From a virus, in the IMG/VR virus record IMGVR_UViG_3300029319_007471, positions 1-54,471 of that record: 54,471 nt of DNA, one strand, 5' to 3'. Position 1 is the first letter of the stretch. Each line of letters opens with the position of its first letter. The notes under the pieces were generated by a model, which did not search any database, was not told where the DNA came from, and saw nothing but the letters and a program-made list of their open reading frames with translations. Made by a program: the position numbers and the translations under genes. Below, in pieces: positions 50,443 to 54,471 of the stretch.

Positions 50443-51378
50443 TTAATATTTTTTTATAAAATCAATCTTACTATGAAATTCTTCAATATTTTTAGCACCA
50501 ACAAACATAAGGGATGATTTTAATGATTCCGATATATCATTTATTGTTGCCTGTAAATCTATTTTTATCGACGAATTTTTTGTATTGTTTTTAATATAAG
50601 AGTCCATAATAAACGAATCGGCACCAGCACCAAGTCCTTTACATACATCACCAATATTGTTAGTATCAACATAACCGATAACAGGCACGTTAAAGGTATC
50701 AGCAACATTAGCACAATTAATGATAGTAGAAATTTCGGGAACATCATAACCTGTTCTATTAGCTTTTTGATGTTTATATCCACTCCCACACCCGATTGTA
50801 ATCGCGTCAGCTCCTGACTCACATAAGTATCGTACCGCTTCTTCTGTATTAACTGAGCCCGCAATAACTTCAACTCTCGATAACTCTTTTTTGATTTTTT
50901 CAACTGCATCTCCTACTAATTTATTATATCCGTGTGGACTATCAATAAATATGACGTTACAACCGTTTCTATATAACTCAGCACTCCTCTCAATAAAGTC
51001 ATCGGATAACTTTATGCTAGCGCACTTAGGTAATTTATTTAGAAAATTTATCGTATCGTCCAAATCTTTTTTTATTTCGTCTTTTATATTGTCATTTTTT
51101 TGTAACTCATAAATGTAAAGACTTTTGGTGTCATGCCAACTATGATATAAAAGTTTCATTTGATGTGATTGTTTTTTAATTGACATATTACTATTCAACA
51201 CACCAACACCCAAACAATCACTCATTTTTTTTGCCATCTCTAAATCGGTATTGTGTTGGGATAAAACAAATGGTATTGCTATTTTAGTTTTTTTTGTAAA
51301 TTTAGTTATTAAATTTATATCTGATAAATCTATTTTACTAAATTTGGAAACAATAGATGAGTTATTGAATGATAACAA
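50443..51378 (-). CDS. IMP dehydrogenase/GMP reductase-like protein, catalytic Cys replaced
   Basis: 311 residues if the TTG at 51376-51378 is used, two bases past the previous stop (a longer frame to 51450 overlaps that gene). IMPDH-type landmarks: SFNNSSIVSK near the start, VIAGSVNTEEAVRYLCESGADAITIG (IMPDH has VIAGNVATxEGA...GADAVKVG), a GCGSGYKHQKANRTGYDVPE segment and PVIGYVDT. Where IMPDH and GMP reductase have the catalytic Cys (GPGSICTTR), this protein has GYKHQKANR, so the Cys is absent. Either a dead or a repurposed nucleotide-binding barrel. Confidence 0.7.
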   Translation of the reverse strand: MLSFNNSSIVSKFSKIDLSDINLITKFTKKTKIAIPFVLSQHNTDLEMAKKMSDCLGVGVLNSNMSIKKQSHQMKLLYHSWHDTKSLYIYELQKNDNIKDEIKKDLDDTINFLNKLPKCASIKLSDDFIERSAELYRNGCNVIFIDSPHGYNKLVGDAVEKIKKELSRVEVIAGSVNTEEAVRYLCESGADAITIGCGSGYKHQKANRTGYDVPEISTIINCANVADTFNVPVIGYVDTNNIGDVCKGLGAGADSFIMDSYIKNNTKNSSIKIDLQATINDISESLKSSLMFVGAKNIEEFHSKIDFIKKY

Positions 51379-51379
51379 T

Positions 51380-51763
51380 TTACTTACCCCATTTACCTCT
51401 ACCGACAATGGTGGCCATAATTCCATAATTAGATACATCAAGATAAGCATCTTCTAATGGTTCATCTTTAACAACAGATTTTTTATCACCAAGCAATAAT
51501 GTTTTAACACGTTGTAATTTATCATTCATTCGAAACCATAAACCTGTTAAAGATAATTTTATCTCTTCTGGTGTTACTAAAAAAGTTCCAACACTAATAT
51601 TACCCGGCCCATAATCGTGTTGTTTATGTAAGAACAACTCATATTGTTCCTTTTGTATTTTTTTAAACTCTTTTGTCATCTCAGGCCACTCCTCCTCCAT
51701 CTTTGTTATTACATCATAATCTGTTTCTGATGTGCCCTTAGGTGTATCTTTTATAAACTTCAT
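51380..51763 (-). CDS. Nucleotide-modification-associated domain protein (DUF1599-like)
   Basis: 127 residues. The HKQHDYGPGN segment (residues about 46-55), RMNDKLQRV, and DEPLEDAYLDVSNYG at the end match the DUF1599/Nmad1 pattern (DYG, K-R pair, D...DL.NY), an alpha-helical relative of MazG. These proteins are linked to modified nucleotide pathways in phages. It ends just before the IMPDH-like start. Joint work in nucleotide metabolism is inferred. Confidence 0.65.
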   Translation of the reverse strand: MKFIKDTPKGTSETDYDVITKMEEEWPEMTKEFKKIQKEQYELFLHKQHDYGPGNISVGTFLVTPEEIKLSLTGLWFRMNDKLQRVKTLLLGDKKSVVKDEPLEDAYLDVSNYGIMATIVGRGKWGK

Positions 51764-52215
51764 TTATTTTTACTCACTTTATGATTGATAAAATCTTTCT
51801 GTTTTTTGAATGCTTTCTTTAATTTTTGTTTTTCGTTGTATTTTGCAACTAATATTTGTTCTTGTGTCCTACGTTTAGTTTTTACCTTAGCCTTTGTTAC
51901 TTTGGTCGGTTTTAAAGTGCCTTTCAACTTTGGTTGTTCAACACCCTTGTGAAAAACGTTACCATCTTTATCTACAAACTCAGACATCCAATGCCAACCA
52001 GCTGGCCTACCTGTGGGTTTATAAGATGGTTTAGATACCTCTTTAAAAGTTTCAGGAAACATCTTATACATTCTACCCATTAAAGCTCTATCACTTATTA
52101 CTGATATACAATCGATACCGACGTTACGAACTGGCTCACCTGTAATTTTACAATCCATATAAGGAACGCCATTTATGTAATACCCACCATAATCTTCAAA
52201 TGATTTCGTACTCAT
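51760..52215 (-). CDS. Hypothetical protein with basic tail
   Basis: 151 residues. The first half has two Cys (CKITGEPVRNVGIDCISV) and PTGRPAGWHWMSEFVDKDGN. The second half is Lys-rich (KVTKAKVKTKRRTQEQ, then KQKLKKAFKKQKDF), likely nucleic-acid-binding. I recognise a general marine-phage look but no defined family. Confidence 0.5.
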   Translation of the reverse strand: MSTKSFEDYGGYYINGVPYMDCKITGEPVRNVGIDCISVISDRALMGRMYKMFPETFKEVSKPSYKPTGRPAGWHWMSEFVDKDGNVFHKGVEQPKLKGTLKPTKVTKAKVKTKRRTQEQILVAKYNEKQKLKKAFKKQKDFINHKVSKNK

Positions 52216-52228
52216 ATCTTTCTCCTAA

Positions 52229-52819
52229 TTACATACAACATTTTTTATGTTTTTTCCCACTACCACAATGACACGGGTCATTTCTACCTACTTTGTTGTT
52301 ATTAACTATCGTAGTTATAAATTTTCTATCATTTATTGTTACACCATTCAAATGGTCAATCTCATGCTGAACACAAATCGACTCTAATAATCTCAATTGA
52401 GTATCTTGTTTTTTAGATTCTACTTGCTCTTCCCAACTACCCTTACCCTCAATAATATGTTCAACACCGCTGAAATACCAATGTGATTCCGATTGTTCGG
52501 TTTTAATTACAACATCTCTAAATCTTTTAGTATTTACACCTTTACCTTTAAAAGATAAACAACCCTCATAATAAGGTATCTCAACCTCTTGTGAAATGTA
52601 CTCAGGATTTATAAGAACTAATGGTTCTCTTACATTAACAACAGCAACTTGTGCATCTATACCGACCTGATTAGCAGCTAAACCAATACCATCCTTACGT
52701 TGATTAAGTATTTCAAATAATTCTGTTGCTATCTTCATACCCTCTTCTACAGATACCTTTTTTAGAGGTTTGTTAATTAAAGGATTGTGTTCAGTTAGAC
52801 AATTGATTACTTTTCTCAT
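52229..52819 (-). CDS. def: Peptide deformylase with C-terminal SEC-C zinc motif
   Basis: 196 residues. The three catalytic motifs are GIGLAANQVG (44-53), EGCLSF (85-90) and QHEIDHLNG (151-159), with metal ligands Cys87, His152, His156 and catalytic Glu153. It removes the formyl group from nascent proteins. Between motifs 2 and 3 is a longer insert (about 40 residues). The tail VGRNDPCHCGSGKKHKKCC is a SEC-C zinc motif of the SecA/ribosome-binding type, so the enzyme may be docked to the ribosome. Phage deformylases are known from marine phages. This fusion is less usual. Confidence 0.95.
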   Translation of the reverse strand: MRKVINCLTEHNPLINKPLKKVSVEEGMKIATELFEILNQRKDGIGLAANQVGIDAQVAVVNVREPLVLINPEYISQEVEIPYYEGCLSFKGKGVNTKRFRDVVIKTEQSESHWYFSGVEHIIEGKGSWEEQVESKKQDTQLRLLESICVQHEIDHLNGVTINDRKFITTIVNNNKVGRNDPCHCGSGKKHKKCCM

Positions 52820-52835
52820 AACACCTCAAATTTTG

Positions 52836-52909
52836 AGTGCAGGACTGGATTCGAACCAGCGAACAATGGTTTTGCAAACCACCCCATTAGACCACTCTGG
52901 CACCTGCAC
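52836..52909 (-). tRNA. tRNA-Cys (anticodon GCA)
   Basis: Read on the minus strand, GTGCAGG at the 5' end pairs with CCTGCAC, and the discriminator is U, as needed for Cys. The anticodon arm is GTGGT-TTGCAAA-ACCAT with GCA, the T-arm is CTGG TTCGAAT CCAG. CCA is not encoded. It overlaps the last 23 bases of the zinc-finger gene upstream. Confidence 0.9.
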
Positions 52910-53153
52910 GGCCCTCTGCATCTGCCACTCTTTGTTTAAACTTTCTGTTTTGCACCTCTAATATATGTTTACAATATTTAATTTTATGTCTCCTACGAAA
53001 CTTAAATGCTGGACAATCACACGCCCACTCAATACGAGATGGGTCAAATTGAATATCATAATCCTTTCCATCTATCTTATGATGTTCCCAACCATACTCA
53101 TCAATCAAAACACCATCAAACAACTCTATAATTTTATCAATAAGTTCAGACAT
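52887..53153 (-). CDS. SWIM zinc-finger-like protein
   Basis: 88 residues. The SWIM pattern CxCx(n)CxH is visible as WACDCPAFKFRRRHKIKYCKHI (residues about 44-65). Such fingers bind DNA or protein. The last 20 residues are basic (QNRKFKQRVADAEGRAGARVV), and the stop lies inside tRNA-Cys, 23 bases in. The overlap suggests that the protein tail may be a recent readthrough extension. Confidence 0.65.
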   Translation of the reverse strand: MSELIDKIIELFDGVLIDEYGWEHHKIDGKDYDIQFDPSRIEWACDCPAFKFRRRHKIKYCKHILEVQNRKFKQRVADAEGRAGARVV

Positions 53154-53244
53154 TACCTAATACCATCAGTAATCCAAATACAAAAAATATCCACAACAAT
53201 GTCAAAAATTCTGCTATATGATATAACCATTGTCTCCAACTCAT
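53146..53244 (-). CDS. Very small membrane protein
   Basis: 32 residues, ATG at 53242-53244 with GGGGAG eight bases upstream. It is mostly a single membrane segment (EFLTLLWIFFVFGLLMVLG) with a short N-terminal MSWRQWLYH. The start overlaps the preceding gene as ATGA, and the stop overlaps the next start, so translation is likely coupled. Function unknown. Confidence 0.55.
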   Translation of the reverse strand: MSWRQWLYHIAEFLTLLWIFFVFGLLMVLGNV

Positions 53245-53513
53245 GCTAATTCTCCCCACATAATTATTTCTGAAATTAATTTATCCTCTGCTTCTGTCCA
53301 ACAAGTGGAATTCCAATTTTCCCACAATGTGGTACCAGACTCATCTTCTATTCTGTGAACTCTAAGTTCACCACTATAATCCTTATCATATGAAATTGTG
53401 TAATGATTTGATACCGAAACAACTGGCTCTTCGGTTGTCAACCATTCATTTACAGCCTCACCAACCGTAGATTGATATAGTGTTTGATTTGAATTTAAAA
53501 CCTTTTCGTTCAT
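53241..53513 (-). CDS. Hypothetical protein
   Basis: 90 residues with VSNHYTISYDKDYSGELRVHR, a small beta sheet, and a WENWNSTCWTEAEDKLI end. No motif. It is the first gene of the promoter unit ahead of the SWIM protein and follows AAAGAGG. Confidence 0.45.
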   Translation of the reverse strand: MNEKVLNSNQTLYQSTVGEAVNEWLTTEEPVVSVSNHYTISYDKDYSGELRVHRIEDESGTTLWENWNSTCWTEAEDKLISEIIMWGELA

Positions 53514-53535
53514 AAAACCTCTTTATTAACAATAG

Positions 53536-53565
53536 AATATAAGAAATAAAACATATATTTGTCAA
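53536..53565 (-). promoter_or_regulatory. Sigma70-type promoter
   Basis: Minus strand: TTGACA (53560-53565), 18-base spacer, TATATT (53536-53541), preceded by an A-run and AGCTTGACA. It drives the 90-residue protein, the 32-residue membrane protein and the SWIM gene. Confidence 0.8.
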
Positions 53566-53578
53566 GCTTTTTTTTAAA

Positions 53579-53992
53579 TTATTTTAAATAATTTGGGCCT
53601 GTCCACTCATACCAACTGGTATCTTTATAAAAAACATTACCTCTGGCATGCTTAGCTGGTGCATTCCAACTAGCAGCTTTGAATGTATCACCCCTATTAT
53701 AGAGAATATTTTTATGACTATCACTATCAATAGCGACGAATCCCCAAACTCTCGTACCTTCCAAAACCTTTATAAATTTCCTACCATACTTAAAACTTAT
53801 GTCAAATTTATCAACATTAAATCCACCCCATTTTTTATACTTAAGAATAATATTCTCTCTTAATCTTTCTAATGCGATATCCATATTTCTTTCTATATTG
53901 TTAGAATCATATTTAGATTCATATGTTTTTTTTATAACTGGTTTTTCTTTTGTTGATTTCGGAGTTACTCCGTTGATAAATTTAAAACTCAT
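53579..53992 (-). CDS. Hypothetical protein
   Basis: 137 residues, basic, alpha/beta, with YGRKFIKVLEGTRVWGFVAI, RGDTFKAASWNAPAKHARGN and YKDTSWYEWTGPNYLK. The segments look like a small protein known from marine phages, but I cannot name a family. SD AAAGGA is twelve bases before the ATG. Confidence 0.5.
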   Translation of the reverse strand: MSFKFINGVTPKSTKEKPVIKKTYESKYDSNNIERNMDIALERLRENIILKYKKWGGFNVDKFDISFKYGRKFIKVLEGTRVWGFVAIDSDSHKNILYNRGDTFKAASWNAPAKHARGNVFYKDTSWYEWTGPNYLK

Positions 53993-54023
53993 TATATTAT
54001 ATTTCCTTTGTTTTTCATACCTT

Positions 54024-54053
54024 AATATACGAAAGAAATACTATATTTGTCAA
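54024..54053 (-). promoter_or_regulatory. Sigma70-type promoter
   Basis: Minus strand: TTGACA (54048-54053), 18-base spacer, TATATT (54024-54029), with AGCTTGACAAATATA identical over fifteen bases to the 53536 promoter. It begins eight bases after the ferredoxin stop and drives the 137-residue protein. Confidence 0.8.
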
Positions 54054-54061
54054 GCTTTTTT

Positions 54062-54379
54062 TTAATTTATTTTAAAATCGTAGGTTTCCTCAAACTCATC
54101 TGTCTTAATCATTCGTATGGCATCCCACGTTAAAGCCGTACACGCCTTAGCACATAACTGACAACCAATACACTCATCGAATCTAACCTGAACTGGCGGA
54201 ATTGGAATATCATATTTTTCTTTTGGTACTGGCTCTATGCAATCCACAGGACAGAAAGGTATACAAACCTGACAGCCAGTGCAATTATCCTCATCGACAA
54301 CTGCTACGGATTTTGGTCTTTTCTTTTTGAATCCAATTTTGTTGGCTGGTTCACCAACTGATTTATAATGGTCGTACAT
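54062..54379 (-). CDS. Ferredoxin with two [4Fe-4S] clusters
   Basis: 105 residues. The two cluster motifs are CTGCQVCIPFCPVDC (33-47) and CIGCQLCAKACTALTW (71-86, where the usual Pro after the last Cys is Thr). The start has a basic stretch (KKKRPKSVAVV). Electron carrier in the cytoplasm, with unknown partner. The start has no clear ribosome site and a hairpin terminator ends 13 bases upstream, so its own promoter is not evident. Phage ferredoxins with two 4Fe-4S centres are unusual. The LdpA-like iron-sulfur protein at 27.6 kb may be a partner. Alternative: a host gene captured with its context. Confidence 0.85.
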   Translation of the reverse strand: MYDHYKSVGEPANKIGFKKKRPKSVAVVDEDNCTGCQVCIPFCPVDCIEPVPKEKYDIPIPPVQVRFDECIGCQLCAKACTALTWDAIRMIKTDEFEETYDFKIN

Positions 54380-54392
54380 TTTAATAATTAGT

Positions 54393-54422
54393 AAAAAAGG
54401 GGGGAAATAAATCCCCCCCTTT
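54393..54422 (-). terminator. Rho-independent terminator
   Basis: G6 (54399-54404) and C7 (54413-54419) form a hairpin with an AAATAAAT loop. On the minus strand it is followed by a T-run (TTTTTT). It follows the stop of the outer-membrane-protein-like gene by eight bases and would end that transcript, just before the ferredoxin start. Confidence 0.85.
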
Positions 54423-54429
54423 AAATTAC

Positions 54430-54471
54430 TTAGAAATTGACAACTAATCCAATGTTAGCATAACGTGGTGT
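54430..54471 (-). CDS. C-terminal end of an outer-membrane-beta-barrel-like protein (partial)
   Basis: The window ends inside this gene. The last 13 codons read TPRYANIGLVVNF and then TAA (54430-54432). An alternating hydrophobic strand ending in Phe is the BAM recognition signature of outer-membrane barrels. The rest lies outside the window. A phage-coded or host-derived porin-like protein is possible. It is based on only 13 residues. Confidence 0.45.
   Translation of the reverse strand, partial: TPRYANIGLVVNF

Noticed and set aside
52836-52909. Integration site (att) at tRNA-Cys
   Set aside because: No integrase and no second copy of the tRNA end in the window. Phage genes continue on both sides.
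54062-54471. Boundary to host chromosome
   Set aside because: The promoter style continues unbroken into 54.0 kb and there is no integrase or repeat. The window ends too early to decide, so I do not claim a boundary.

Overview
The window is a stretch of a large, AT-rich, tailed-phage (Caudoviricetes) genome of the T4-like supergroup. All convincing genes lie on the minus strand. The evidence is a T4-type head gene set (major capsid protein of the gp23 type, an acidic scaffold core protein of the gp22 type and neck/connector proteins). A T4-type replication and late-transcription set (family B DNA polymerase, sliding clamp, both clamp-loader subunits, a gp55-like sigma factor) is also present. 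The proteins look most like those of divergent marine T4-like phages. The host is probably a Gram-negative bacterium: there is a lipoprotein signal, a fragment ending like an outer-membrane beta-barrel, and TTGACA/TATATT-type promoters. I cannot name the host.

Layout, in window order (genes are read right to left). 1-7.8 kb: two very long, internally repetitive tail-fibre-like proteins and two smaller tail proteins. 7.8-13.6 kb: neck/tail structural proteins, major capsid protein followed by a strong terminator, and the scaffold protein with a Met/Asp/Glu repeat. 13.6-15.9 kb: an HNH endonuclease and small genes including a lipoprotein. 15.9-32.4 kb: a densely overlapping glycan cassette with sugar-nucleotide enzymes (Gmd, an epimerase, a DegT aminotransferase), 3-deoxy-ulosonate-type enzymes (DAHP-synthase-like, KdsB, a NeuA-like cytidylyltransferase, two HpcH/HpaI aldolase-like proteins, a HAD phosphatase, a 2-hydroxyacid dehydrogenase), many glycosyltransferases, a sulfotransferase, a DUF115-like protein and a GT29 sialyltransferase-like protein. 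It also holds an LdpA-like iron-sulfur protein. 32.4-38.5 kb: small zinc proteins, two GT4 glycosyltransferases, a SLOG-type protein and a Cas4/AddB-like nuclease. 38.5-46.1 kb: clamp loader, Mom-like DNA-modification protein, clamp, DNA polymerase, sigma factor and an HD hydrolase. 46.0-49.3 kb: a restriction-endonuclease-like protein, a GT-B protein with a winged-helix-like tail and a DUF4338 (DruA-like) protein. 49.3-54.5 kb: a 3D-domain lysis candidate, tmRNA, IMPDH-like protein, peptide deformylase, tRNA-Cys, a SWIM zinc-finger protein, ferredoxin and the end of an outer-membrane-protein-like gene.

The replication genes would copy the phage DNA, and the gp55-like factor together with the clamp would switch on late structural genes. 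The glycan cassette could make a CMP-activated sugar acid and GDP-sugars, then decorate host or virion surfaces. The Mom-like, REase-like and DUF4338 genes suggest DNA modification and defence interplay. tmRNA, tRNA-Cys and deformylase form a translation-support group. A recurring promoter (TTGACA/T, 17-18 bp, TATATT) precedes at least six transcription units and marks likely early transcription by host RNA polymerase.
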